In this document: in pieces, positions 26,518 through 38,600 of the stretch
Position numbering within the stretch: the stretch's first letter is position 1
Layout of the letters: every line of letters begins with the position of its first letter
Origin: Echinometra lucunter
Taxonomy: Eukaryota; Echinodermata; Echinoidea; Camarodonta; Echinometridae
Direction of reading: 5' to 3'
Assembly: GCA_029962745.1 (NCBI GenBank)
Contig: CM057153.1
Coordinates: forward strand, 35,915,340 to 35,979,339
Length of the DNA: 64,000 nucleotides
Translations under genes and position numbers: made by a program
Notes under the pieces: model-generated
What the model was told of the DNA's origin: nothing
The model's input: the letters and a program-made list of their open reading frames with translations, nothing else
Databases searched by the model: none

Positions 26518-26913
26518 GTAAGTTTGAACCTCTAACCTGCTACCTCTAGATACCAGGATGCAGACCATGTGTGCCAAGTTATTAGGAAAGATGCAGTCAG
26601 ATTATAGAGATTTTGGATGATATGGAATGGATAATTACCTACAGTGAAAGTAGCAATTGTCGGATTTAGTACAGTTTATAAATTGTGTTTATCTTTTGAA
26701 TAAATGGAAATATGTTTCAATATGTTTAAATGGAAATGTGGTGGGGATTAAGGATGTATGGAGGAGAATTCTTGTGTCATATGTGAAGGATGAATGGAAT
26801 CCAAAATAACATGTGGGACAGAGACCAGAGTTGAGAAAAAAAACTTTTACTGTATTGTTAGATTTTTGTTATCAGGTTAAAATGTAATTCTAATTCCACT
26901 TTGGCTTCTGCAG

Positions 26914-27055
26914 GCTTGTCGACAATTCTCGCTGGATAATACCTGCGTGGAGAGCTGCCCTCGGAGGTATGAGTATGATAGAAATACTTTCACCAATGTG
27001 GAGAACCCCAACTTCCGCTATTCCTATGGTTCCCGGTGCCTCAAGGACTGCCCAA
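26914..27055 (+). CDS. EGFR: EGFR exon E6: cysteine-rich region 1, dimerisation-arm segment
   Basis: 142 nt, the same length as vertebrate exon 7, phase 0 in and 1 out. It begins ACRQFSLDNTCVESCP, continues RYEYDRNTFTNVENPNFRYS and ends YGSRCLKDCP. The tyrosine- and asparagine-rich loop between the cysteine pairs corresponds to the dimerisation arm of ErbB domain II. Confidence 0.95.
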
Positions 27056-27146
27056 GTAAGACTCTTGACAAGATACAACCATTTTAGACAAAAGAAATAA
27101 CCAAAGAATCACAATTTATAACTGTATAATGAAAAGGACTGACATC

Positions 27147-27281
27147 AGGAGCATTTCATGATGTGTCTTTTTAGTGATTTTTACTGACAAATTTGCTCTC
27201 AGCCAGTCAGATGCAAGGATTTCAGTAGCTTATAACAGTTGTCAGTAAAAACTCACAAGACACTTTGTGACATGCTCCCCA
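27147..27281. mobile_element. MITE, same family as 21834-21974
   Basis: Ends ggagcatttcatgatgtgtc and gacatgctcccc. The core aatttgctctcagccagtca followed by gatgcaaggatt matches the other copy. Located in the intron between exons E6 and E7. Confidence 0.82.
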
Positions 27282-27510
27282 GATAATATTGTTTGAACAA
27301 CTTATTTAGAGAAGATGTGTGCAGTTTTCTACTCTGTATGTGAGTGGCAGATACATGTATATCTTTCTTTTAGCAAGTGGGTGTACTTATTCAAATTGAC
27401 ATCAGTAGCTTATTACTTTGCAAGAATGTTTATAATTTATTCACAATATTTGATAACAGACATCTCAGTATCAATCCTTCATTTCAATTTTTTCTTTTCT
27501 TTGATTCCAG

Positions 27511-27612
27511 ACAACGTCTTGATTGATGGTGATAATTGTGTAAAGGTTTGTGGACCAGGCAAGAAAGAACAAGACAACCAATGCATTCCTTGTGATGGAG
27601 TTTGCCCAAGCA
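27511..27612 (+). CDS. EGFR: EGFR exon E7: end of cysteine-rich region 1
   Basis: 102 nt, phases 1/1 (117 nt in vertebrates). It encodes NNVLIDGDNCVKVCGPGKKE and then QDNQCIPCDGVCPS. It carries the last cysteine modules before L2; GDNCVKVCGPG matches the family consensus at this position. Confidence 0.94.
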
Positions 27613-28160
27613 GTAAGTAGCAAAGCAGCTTATGTATAAAAATAGTTGCCATTTTGAAGAATTTGACTATCATGCTCATAGTGGTACAGGAAATAGCTTC
27701 TCGTAGTTATTAATCATTGCTACTGTTCATGAAAATTGCCATACTGTGCCTCTCACTCTTTTAGTTGTAATATTTTGGTGGTTTATTTAATTGTTCTGTA
27801 GGAACAGACATGAATTGCATGATATTTTTAATGGCATGGAGTACAAAATGATTAAATGGATTCTTGGTCCAAAACTTGTGTTAGATCGAAGGAGAACTAC
27901 ACCTTCTGTTAAATTCATTATGACCTTTAAACAGAAGAGGACAGAGACATACATGGGTCTGCTAGAAATTGGAAAATCTAACATTTTTCAAATTTCAGTG
28001 ACTTTTCTTCAGTCAGTTTTTGTGACTATTCCCATTTTGATTGTCCTTGGATATCCAATATCAATCAGGAACAATACCTTTTCTGATATTTTTCTTTCAC
28101 TTTTTTTCTCTGGCTTTCACTTTCTCACTTTCTTTTAAATTCCTTCTCTTTGTTTCACAG

Positions 28161-28281
28161 CATGTGATGGAATAAGTAGCGTGGATTCAGCCTTGTCGTC
28201 CAAACACATCAACAGCAAACAGTTCAATAACTGCACCCAGATTAATGGCAACCTCATCATAACATCTCATACCTTCTCAGG
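28161..28281 (+). CDS. EGFR: EGFR exon E8: start of L2 domain
   Basis: 121 nt, phase 1 in and 2 out (127 nt in vertebrate exon 9). It begins TCDGISSVDSALSSKHIN and continues FNNCTQINGNLIITSHTFSG. NCTQINGNL is the conserved entry into the second ligand-binding L domain. NCT is a possible glycosylation site. Confidence 0.95.
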
Positions 28282-28474
28282 GTAAGAATATATCAGAAAG
28301 AAGAACAACAACAAAAACAACAGTAACAATATTCCATTCTTGTATAGTACATATCACATTATGATCTAACGTCTCTATATGCTTTGAAAGGACTGGATAT
28401 CATTACCATGCTTTAGCCAAGCTACCATTACACCTCTCAAGCTCCATTACAGCACTCAAGCATTTTAAAGAACG

Positions 28475-28612
28475 AATTCCTGCCAGGTACCCATTTACCT
28501 CATGTGGGTTAAGTGTGGCAACTGTGCATTAAGTGCTGCACTAGGGATTTGAACCCCTTACCTTTTAGTTCATAGTCTGGAAATTTATCCACCAGACTAC
28601 AGCACTTCTACA
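28475..28612 (-). mobile_element. tRNA-derived SINE fragment
   Basis: On the minus strand it has TAGTCTGGTGG (A-box-like), then GGTTCAAATCC (RNA polymerase III B box), then a body with GTAAATGGGTACC shared with 15795-15995. A tRNA-like head plus shared body fits a SINE. Located in the intron after exon E8. Confidence 0.72.
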
Positions 28613-28969
28613 GTGGATGAAGTGGATATGCTGTTCTTTTTCTGTAGACATCAATGGAAAATATTAATAGCACTTCTATGTCCTAAAGAGATTGTAGGGC
28701 TACCTGCAATATTTGTATCTGTGATGTAAGCCTGTAAATTTTTCTCCTTGAATATTGCAACTTTACTTAGGAATGGCGGAATGGTTTTGTGATGAAAGTA
28801 AGGGGCATTAAAAAGTTTTAACCTTGCCCATTGATTAAATTCGTTTACCATCATTTATTTTGTGAAAGAGCCTACCCTAGATCTAATCATAATTGTCATC
28901 GGTTTTTTTTTTGTTGCTGTTATTATTATTAATATTGAAAAATGATAATCATTCTATTTCTATCATTAG

Positions 28970-29134
28970 GGATGCATTTGCTGGTACCACTCCTGTTGAT
29001 CCCAGCGCTCTGGAGATTTTTAAAACTGTCAAGCAGATCACTGGCTACTTGTCTGTCCAGGGGCTTCACCATTCCTTCACCAACTTATCTATGTTCAGCA
29101 ACCTGGAGAGGATAGATGGCCGCAACTTGTACGG
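28970..29134 (+). CDS. EGFR: EGFR exon E9: L2 domain core
   Basis: 165 nt, phase 2 in and 2 out. It encodes GDAFAGTTPVDPSALEIF, KTVKQITGYLSVQGLHH and FSNLERIDGRNLYG. Vertebrate EGFR encodes this in two exons of 74 and 91 nt whose sum is also 165. The exon ends in phase 2, which both alternative downstream exons accept. Confidence 0.95.
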
Positions 29135-29187
29135 GTAAGGGTGTTGTTACTTCATGAAAGACTTTAGTTCGGAGGAGAAAATCAAAT

Positions 29188-29410
29188 CAAAATAGACCTG
29201 TTTACTAATGTATTCAAATTTACGCACGATTCTCTCCAGAACCCTTGGTTACCATCTATCCAGTTCACCTGTTTGCATGATGGCATCTGAATAGAAGGAA
29301 TCCAGTTTGCATACATTAGTTGTTGCTTAGTCAGGCAAGCTTCTGGCAAGCTTCGTAGTTGTTCAACTTTTGTTCAACTATGCATAAAATGAGTAAACAG
29401 GTCTATTTTG
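29188..29410. mobile_element. MITE, 223 bp, 19-bp perfect inverted repeats
   Basis: Left end caaaatagacctgtttact; the right end is its exact reverse complement. No coding capacity. It lies 53 bp after the donor of exon E9. Confidence 0.88.
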
Positions 29411-31064
29411 CTTTTTAAGACCATGATTATTATAAGTAACAAATACCATTTATTAGATCACATTCTTTCAGTTATTCTGATGTTGATATCTCTTTAGCTA
29501 TTCAGAGACATATTTTGCATACTTGTACCTTGTCATCATAGGTGTCATTTGCCAAATTATCAAAACATAATGACCGTTAAGAGCCATAGGGGCATAAGGA
29601 CCATAAGGAAATTAACCATACATAACTGCTTCGTGGCTCTCAGCTGACAGTATATTCTGATATTTTGTAGGCAAGTTTTATTTGTAACTCATTTTGAATA
29701 TTTCATATATATTTCTAAGCTTTGATAGCGTAAACGAAATATTACCAAATAATTTTAGACTACATTGTCTGATAAAAGAGATTCAAACTTGTCATCTTCC
29801 CTTTCTTTGTTTTGTTGACTTCAAGACATGGGATAACGGAAAACAAATTTGAAAGAAAAGAGATACAATGAGGGACAAGGAGCATATTTATATTAGTTAA
29901 CCATATTTTTTATATTGCCATTACCAATTAATATCTTGCTTTTTGTTTTTCCATTTTTTTTTAAGAAATAAGTTTGGCTTTTGCTTGGTATATAAAAAAA
30001 AGGTGTGCAATATGCCCAACTGATGAATGTTACGTTTGGATTGTTCTATGGATTCATTGATTCTAAAGCTCTTTTAAAATGATATATTACCTTATACTCT
30101 ATCATAAATTCCTTCTTTAGTTTGCTTTTGTTTTGTTTTTGAAGACTCCTTTATGAATAAGTATTTGCAAACAACCAACAACTATTTATTTATTAATTCA
30201 TATGCCAGTCATGGCCCTTAATTTGGCTAATTCCATTTTACAATAGTATCATCTGCTAATAAAACATACTAGGATAAAAAGAGTATCAAACCATGGAATT
30301 ATGCTATCCTGCTCCCAAACTACTACTGCTGCAAGGTTATGAAATGTCATAATCAAAACCTCTGTAATTATAATTCAAGAATAAGGTAATAAGTCTATAA
30401 TTGTCATATTTTTAAAAATTTTCTAACTTACCCTTAACATGAAATTATGTATCCTGTCATTTTTTGCCATATTTAATTTTCATTTAGACAAAAAATTAAG
30501 CTGCTATGTTTTTTTAGAATTGATGTTTTTTTAGAATTGGCCTTTTTTCACTTTCTTCCATGGTTTAAGCCTGCAAAGGTGTAGATTTCCATGTAAACTT
30601 TGATGAAAGTCAAAGTAATAAAGAAGAAAATGAACTTTGCGTATATGCCTAGTTCTCCTGTATTCTTGGGGAGACTTTTGAGACCACGATTCTAAGAAAA
30701 AAGTTTATTTTTGTGTGAAAAAACATATTATGTCTGTAAGATTTTCTCCAAAAATGTGATTCTTTTATAAATGAGATTTGTTGATTGATCAAAAATTTTA
30801 TCTTTTATTTCTGTTATGATAAAGAATGATATTACTCTTTTTGTAAAAGAAATTATTATTTTCATGACCAACATATACCATTTGCCTTCAACCCTGCGGA
30901 AATAATTCATGGGTCTGCTTGATTAAGGCATGTTGCCAATTTGAAGTACATTAGAATGGTGGTGGTATATTAACTGTTTGAGTGGAAACGCTGGGGCCAA
31001 GTGTTGCTCGTAAGACCTGATCCTACTTATGCATCCATGTAATTCATAACAAACATACACACAG

Positions 31065-31276
31065 GGTCGGCGGCAGCAAGACCGACTCCATCTACATCAC
31101 ATCCACGAACCTGGATTTCTTTGGGTTGACGAGTCTGAAGGAGGTATCGAACGGCGATATCACGGTGTCAAGCAATAGAAAGCTCTGCTACGTGCAGGCG
31201 CAAATGTTTGAGCCTATCAAGAGCTCAAACCGTCAGACTATCACTGTGGACGGTAGTCGCAGTGAAGCGGATTGTA
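31065..31276 (+). CDS. EGFR: EGFR exon E10a: L2 C-terminal part, first alternative copy
   Basis: Acceptor cacacag and donor gtaagt, 212 nt, phase 2 in and 1 out (200 nt in vertebrate exon 12). After a glycine completed from E9 it reads VGGSKTDSIYITSTNLDF, then GLTSLKEVSNGDITVSSN, RKLCYVQ and ends EADCS. SLKEVSNGDITVS and LCY are conserved elements of the last L2 repeats, which form part of the ligand-contact face in known ErbB structures. Its end is more like the canonical EGFR sequence than that of E10b. A homologous exon with identical phases follows 497 nt downstream. Confidence 0.94.
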
Positions 31277-31773
31277 GTAAGTACCATCCTTCCGACCTCC
31301 TTCTCCCTCATGCTCCTGTGTATATATGCACCCCTTGCACCAAAGTACCAAATGATCATGGATGCTTATATCTCTTGCATGATGACCCTAGCATGCTCCG
31401 CTCTTACGTTACTAACCTCAAATAATAACAGACTCTTTTTATCTATAGGAAGTGTCATTAGGTGACCAGGAAAGCCTTGGAAGACCAATGACCCTGGAGG
31501 AGAGTTTCATCCTAGGGGATCATGCCAAGGAGACTGGTTGCTAAGCAGCAGCATCATGTATGTTTATATACTCTGCACTTGTTGTAGCCCTGGTATGCAC
31601 CTAGTGCACGTTATACAGATCATCAAAGGAATATGTCTCAGCATTCAGTCTTCATCATACTTTTTTATCTTTATAATGACATTAAAGTTTTCTTTTCAAA
31701 AGCAGAATGGTTCACTTGTTTTGATTTGATGACCTGTACTGTCTAACACTCTCTCTGTTTATTGATGCCATAG

Positions 31774-31979
31774 AGAACCGCCGTTTGCGTCGCTGGCCGT
31801 TCTTGATAACCCACATCTTGAGTCCTTGAACCTGGTCTCGCTTAAGGAGCTCAAACTAGGTGGGGCCTACGTCCAGAATAACCGTTTGCTCTGCTATAGC
31901 GAGGAGGGGGCATTTACGTCCATCGTAAACCCCGAATATAGCATCTCCTTCAAAAACAACAAAGATAGGGCTGCCTGTA
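31774..31979 (+). CDS. EGFR: EGFR exon E10b: L2 C-terminal part, second alternative copy
   Basis: Acceptor atgccatag and donor gtgagt, 206 nt, phase 2 in and 1 out, the same as E10a. It encodes GEPPFASLAVLDNPHLES, then LVSLKELKLGGAYVQNN, RLLCYSEEG and ends RAACS. By eye about one third of positions match E10a, including SLKE, NR, LCY and the final CS. The frame is open across the whole exon and codon use is GC-richer than the flanks, as in E10a, so it looks functional. Identical phases argue for use instead of E10a. A second AG two bases into the exon (31774-31775) would permit in-frame joining after E10a, but that would duplicate half a folded domain. Confidence 0.9.
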
Positions 31980-32236
31980 GTGAGTATTCCCAATACTATC
32001 CTGCTCCCTCAAATAAAACCCGTAAAAATTCCCCCAGGCCGAACCCCTAATTATCTAAACAACCCTCGAGTGTCAATGACTATACCAAATATATCATGTG
32101 TGCTGTTTTAAAACTATATATGTGGTAAAGTCCATCCTATAATTTATAAGATGGGAAAGTTATGTATATATATATGTTCATGGTATTTGGGGGTATTTTG
32201 TTTAAGATGTGGGAAATATACTAGCAAACTAACCAC

Positions 32237-33036
32237 TGCATGTATCTGTATCATTTCATATTGCATGCTCTGTGTCATATTAACCATAATGTAACATATG
32301 CATGATAATGAGTGGTGTTAACCTCTATGCTAACATAAATTAGCATTGTCATGAGATGTTGTACATATTCACATCACCTCAGCTATTATTCTAAAATAAG
32401 AGGAATTTCTTTTGAAAAAAATCATTTGTATTTCACCAAATACTTCTATAATGGTAATGAATACATATTCATTATCATGAATAATAATAGAAGTATGTCA
32501 ATTATGCTGCTATTATGGACTATGAAAGTATATATTTCTTTGGTAATGTGATATGTGCATTTCATGTCCTGAATATCTCTTGCCTTGCATGCCTCTTTTT
32601 CTTTTCTTTTTTAAATTGTAAAAGCTAACTCTTTGAATTGTAGTTCAATTTCAATATCTGCATGTGTGTTTGTTGATTTCTTGAACTGCACAATTCTATA
32701 ATTGCATGTTGCATGTTTAATATGTTTACTTGCATATTCTTTGCATGCCAACTCTTCACTTGCATGTTATTAATTTCACATTCCATGCATGCCTTTTAAC
32801 ACTTGCATGAATGTTCTGTAGGATAATGTATTACTTTTTTTTAAATTCAAGCTTGATTTTTTTTATTTTAGCTTGGTCTAAAGAGGGACAATATCTTCTT
32901 CCTTATCTGCTATTTCTCTTTGCTTCTTCATTCTTTTAAAATACTTTGAATTTCAAGGAAGATATTCTTTTTTGACCAAACACCCTTGTTTGATGTTTCT
33001 AATGCTCCCTTTGTTGCACCTGCATGATAGTGCATG
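32237..33036 (+). promoter_or_regulatory. Cluster of 13 TGCATG motifs, candidate Rbfox splicing enhancer
   Basis: TGCATG occurs at 32237, 32262, 32299, 32586, 32659, 32703, 32710, 32742, 32761, 32786, 32804, 33021 and 33031. A random 800-nt stretch would hold fewer than one. UGCAUG in RNA is the established binding core of Rbfox splicing factors, which usually promote an exon when bound downstream of it. The cluster begins 258 nt after exon E10b, on the sense strand. A degenerate local repeat could also produce it, since copies are often embedded in TTGCATG. Confidence 0.5.
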
Positions 33037-35468
33037 TACGCACCCCCACAACTAATGGACTCACCCAATATACTTCACTGACCAATCACAGTCTGCTACA
33101 CACAACTGCACACTCCACAAATTGGTCAGAAGATGGGTACGCTATGCACAAGTGAGGGACATAATAAGAACATAGATATAAATATAGTGGAGAAAAAGCA
33201 AAAGAAGAAGAAAAAAATGATACCAACTTATTACTGCCACTTTCCAATGAATAGTCACTGTTATCGGAAAAAAGAAGAAAGAATCATGGTAAATTTAGAA
33301 AATTTGTTTGATTCGTTTTTGGCACTGCCAAGTTTGCATTTTGAATATATTAGTTTTGGATGATCCTATGAAAAATGAATCATGCAGTGTCTGAAAAATA
33401 TGTATAGAATTAATTTCCATAAAAATATATTAACATTTAGGTGAGACAAGGAACATCTACAGCTTCTATTCACAAATAAATTAGAATATATATGTGCAAA
33501 ATGCACTATTGAAAAGCTATTCCTAATTTAGATTGGGGATGTTGAGTATTTATCTGAGAAAATGTAAGTAATAAAAAAAAAAAAAAAATATTTTTGTTGA
33601 CTATTCTCAGGTAGAAGGTCTCCCTTCATGTGCAATAAAGTAATATTTTAAGAGAACAGTGAGGGGGGTGTATGATTTTTAGGGAATACCTTTTCTTCTG
33701 ACCAACACCTACCTCTGATTTTGAGAACAGTTTGTTGTACAATACACATTGTTTGGTTTATATTGTTAATGCACCAAAGTGACATTGAATTAAAGACACA
33801 TTTGATTTTATTTTAATTGTTTGATAAACTCGTTCAGCACAGTCGTTGTGTAGTTTTAAGCACTTTTTATTTCAACATTTTATTTTGTTTTGAACTTTAA
33901 AGTTCCACAACTTTCTTTTCTGACTTTCTTTTTCAAAATTTCAAAATTGGAGTTGAATTGGAGTTATGAACTTCTGTTGAGTTACTATGCAAACTAAGGA
34001 ATGGAAAAAATAAATGAAATGGATATGTGACGATTCTTAGGGATTACTTATGAAGAAATATACATGTATGACATACATGTATCTTGATATCGTGTTTGAT
34101 GCAAGTCAAGAATAGGCTGAATATTGAAAGAATACACTGCATTTGGCTAGAAAAGTGAAAAAAAATCACTGTATTATTTGCACTAACACATAGTCACATA
34201 CGGACAACCATTCAAGAAACAGACATTATTACACATCAGCAGCAAAGAAGAATACACTAGAACAGTGGTTGATAAAAGTAAATGCAAACAAGTGGAAAAT
34301 GTCCTGCTTATGACCCTATGCAACATGTGAAATGATTTGTACTGCATGAGCCGATCAAAAGCAAGATATGTTTCTCACCCATCTGCAGACTGCGCTAACA
34401 TGTATGCTCCCGTCTAGCATTTGTAACACTAGAAATTAACCTAGAAATTAACTTATAGAATGGAACATATATAGATGAAAACACTAACATAACATGGGCT
34501 TAGATAGAAAGAAGAAGGGAATATAGAGGTGGGCTATATTAGTGTTTTCTTGTTAGGGGTTAATGTTAGGTGTAACCTTTGCCCCTTTCAACCTTGAACC
34601 CTTTGGCCAATCTACAGTTTGCCCAAATACCTTGAAGAATCATTGTTGTGTTTCCCTAGAGTTTTCTTGAGATATAAAAAGATATCTAATTTGTAAAATT
34701 TTAGATATTGTATATTCCCTGTGAAACAATAGTATTGATAAATTGTCCCATTTAAAAAAAAAATGGAAAGTTTTATTAATTTGTCAGCCTTGATTTACAA
34801 GCTGGAGAACAATATTCACCTTATTATAGAAAATGGCAGTGATAAACAATTTATAGTGGACAGTTTATGTATACACATCCCTGTTTCTTTTTTATTGGGA
34901 AAATTCAGTGAGATTAATGTTTAACACAGCCATCCCTTTATGGTTTGTATTTATTGCAAAGCTAATTCAGTTTTATGATAGGAAATATGGGACACATTAT
35001 CTCCAACCCATTCACTATGCAATATGTAACTACAATAGATAATTCCCGTCTTTATCCTAAAATTCTCTCTATTCTCGGTGTCCGTGGGCTTACGTTCGGC
35101 AAGTTATTTGTATATGGGACTTGCTAATGTGTGCTATTGTAACGTCTACAAATATGTAAACAAATTACGGCAATATTTACCATCCCCCTCTTTACATCGT
35201 CAACACAAAAACCCCTCATACCACATTAGATGAAACAATCCCTTTACTACTCTTATACCTCCCCTTATATGTTTTTTATTATTTGTGTGAAGTCAACTCC
35301 ATCTCTCAACCTCATCCCCAAGTCCTTTCCTATGACCTTTCTGTGACCTCCCTATGACCCCTTATGACCTAGGTCAATTGTAGTGTGAAGGGTTGATATG
35401 CTTAACTATGTCTTGCTGGAAACAAATTTGATAATGGCCAAATACACACAATCACCCCTCTGTAGTGA

Positions 35469-35620
35469 AAAGTCTTGTCTTTTGCTGCAGGACAAGTAAA
35501 AATTTTGTCTGATGCTGCTTGAGTCAAAACAAAACTTTTGTCTGTTGCTACAGGAAAGTTCAAAAGTTTTTCTATTGCTGCAGGACAAACCACAAGTTTT
35601 GTCTGTTACTGCAAATGATG
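35469..35620. repeat. Degenerate minisatellite, unit about 32 bp, five copies
   Basis: The core TTTTGTCTGTTGCTGCAGGA recurs with variation about every 29-33 bp. Confidence 0.85.
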
Positions 35621-38600
35621 TTTACACAAGTTTAATTCTCTACAAGACCAAAAACTCTTTAAAAGAGGCCAAGGCAATTTGAAGTTTGATATCCACTCTT
35701 CTCGCTCTATCTCCTGCCCTCACCAAAAGCCTTCCTCCACCCACCCCTTCCCCCACCCCTTCTCTACCCCACCGCCTGATTCTTCCCTGTCGATATGTCC
35801 TGTTACAGTTAACATTCCCCTACCTCTACACATTTCATCGTGCTCTCTCCAACCTAACGCTGTGGAACTCGCAAGCGTAGTGGGATCTCAAAATTCTAAA
35901 GATTCGGGAAGCGTAGTGGCTGATGGTGGTTTATATGTATTATATATCAACAGCTTCACTTCGAGACAGGGGCTTGATGCGATTCTCACTTTCTAACTTG
36001 TCTGCATATTGTGGTTGCTCTTCAAATTTCTGTGATGGGATGTACAGCTGTACTCTGAACACCTTCCTATTTTTTTTCCTATGCCAGGCCAACTCTGCAA
36101 AAGCTTCTTGGTTTTGTAGGTTTTCTTTTTAGAATAGCTGTAATTTTCTGGAGAGACACTAGAACTGAAGTTAGCAGAGGTGAAAACAAGCCCATTTTAT
36201 TTCTCTATTACTGATGCTACCCAAATACAATTCATTATGATGGATTAAAAGTGTGTAAGACATAACTGATGAAACTTTTGTAGATCAATATCTCTTGAAA
36301 TTCGCTCTTCAATAATCTGAAAGAAAAAGGAGAGAAAAAATTGATAAAATGCATTCGTTTCAAATTATTTTTTAATTTCACTTCCTTTTTTATATCTAAA
36401 TATCTCAATTCAATGGGGTAACATGAACAAAATGAAAATTAGAATAGGTAACAGCTTTGTACAGCACAAAGATATATTAAGGGGAAAAAAGAATGAAGCA
36501 TTTAAAGGCATTTAAGTGATTTTTTCATTCTCATTCCTAAATGCCTAAATTTGGAGAAGATACCAATCATTCAGTCCTTGATACATCGTGCCTGAATGGT
36601 ATAACTCATGATCCCTCCAGTCAGTGCAATAATCCACTTGGTATTTTTTATATTAAAAACCAGAGAATGCGAGATGCATAACAAGTGTGAAAATACAATA
36701 TATACATCTATATATGTGTGTGCCTATTTAATCATACACTTACTTCACTCATATTAAAATGGAAAAAGGATTTTAAAAAGCTACTTTTCATTAAAAAAAA
36801 ACCCCCAAAATACTGGGTAAATTTCACCAAATTGGCATGAAAATGTAGATATACATATCTTTATTTTTCAAAGTATTACTTATCTTCTGAAATGGAAAAG
36901 GTTTTGTACTTCTTTTCTCTCAGTGCTTTTCGTATTTCAAGTTTTCTGAAAAGAGAAAGCTGTAATGCAGTCTTTCTGAAATAGTTCTGTTGACTATTTG
37001 TGGGAGAAAAGTGATTTTATACCAAAAAATAATATGCTAAATTTTCTTTAAAATATTTCTTCTTGCTTATACTTTTACCAAGTTGATGGTGCTTCCTGTC
37101 AATTTTTCAATTCTCTTGCTTATGGGTTCAAGGGAATATCTATTCTTCGTCTTTTTTTTTTTTTTGTGATTTTGTTTTGATGATTGTTTGGCAGCAAACT
37201 CTTTATGAACACAAGAAATTATCTCTTTCAGCCATTCTTATGTTAGGAAAATACAAGATTACTATGACATAAGCTGTAAATTACCGATGGACATTGTTTT
37301 CATGATTTGGAAACTTTACTGTTTGATTATGGGTTTGAAAGAAAAAAAACATCACAGTGATTGACTGTTTGCACAATAGAAAAATAATTTCGTAAATAGA
37401 ATGAAGAAGAAAATGCCAGTTATGTGTTTAGGCATTTGATGTAAAAGCTTCTGTGTGTAAGAAAATCAAAGAAAAAATAGATATTACTGTGGAATCTCTC
37501 AGCATTCCTGCATTTATTTTGCTGCCAAGTAATCTATTTCTTGATGACTTCATTTTGAAAAGAATTTTTTTTCCTCAAAATGAAGCTACCAGACATGTTG
37601 TTTTATAATTTCAGCACTACTATCTAACGTAATCATCTTTGAGTTTCATTTTTTGGTTCATTTTCAGCCATCTTTTTTGTTGCCATCATCTATCTTTGCC
37701 ACTTCCACCAAGTTTTTCATTACTTAATTATCATTCTTCATTCTTTTATGATTTCAATTTTTGTTTTTAATTCTTCATTTTCATTTTGTCGCTGGTGATG
37801 GGCTACTACTCCGATGCACAACTTTGACCAAGTGTTTTCTTTTCCTTTTAAACTCACAGCACTTTGTATTTACTCTTTCATTATTTTGTACAATATGTAT
37901 TTCTATCTAAAATGATGATATTGGTTGTATTTGTGAGTATATGTGAGTGATGTGAGTGAAAGAGATATTGGATGATGGGGTCACAAATAATATTTGATTT
38001 TCACAAGTCATGACTTAGATACGGTCGGCAGTGCTGGTCAAAATTGTACGGAGCCTATCATTATGGTATTCTTAATCCCTTTAAAAGGATTGCAAGATTT
38101 TAAGAATAATTATTTCATATAAATCCTTGTGAGGGCAAAGGGGATTATGAGATGATAAAAATGACACATGATGTCAATTGCAAACTTTTATTTGTCATGA
38201 AAGATTATTTGTGAGCCTATCATTTTATTTTCTCATTGTTTTCTTCTTGAAGTTGGCAAAGCACAATGCACATTTAATCTGCACTCTCCATGGACAACAT
38301 GTCTTTTTTAAAATCTTACACAATATTCATATATGCATAAAACTATATGTTCTCACCTTTGTATGTGTTTCATGATTTGCAGTGTGATAATAAAGCACTG
38401 TTTCTTTATCTGTCCATGGAGAAATCAAACAGACATTTTGTATCACTGTATGATAAGCTCTGTTTAACTTACAAAGTCAGAACAGAAAGGTTATCAGTTT
38501 ATATTTCAAAGAAAAAAATAAGTCTGTGGTTGACAAACACTGTATTTTCTCTCTTTAAGATGTGACAGTGGGAATATTGTTAATATGCATTCCAAGAATA

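Noticed and set aside
28475..28612. Possible tRNA gene on the minus strand
   Set aside because: Only A-box- and B-box-like promoter elements are recognisable, without a proper cloverleaf, and the body matches another dispersed element; it is a SINE.
35679..36132. Pro/Ser-rich open frames after the minisatellite, considered as a further alternative L2 exon
   Set aside because: The sequence lacks the SLKE and LCY landmarks and cysteines of the L2 exons; it is a pyrimidine-rich intronic tract.
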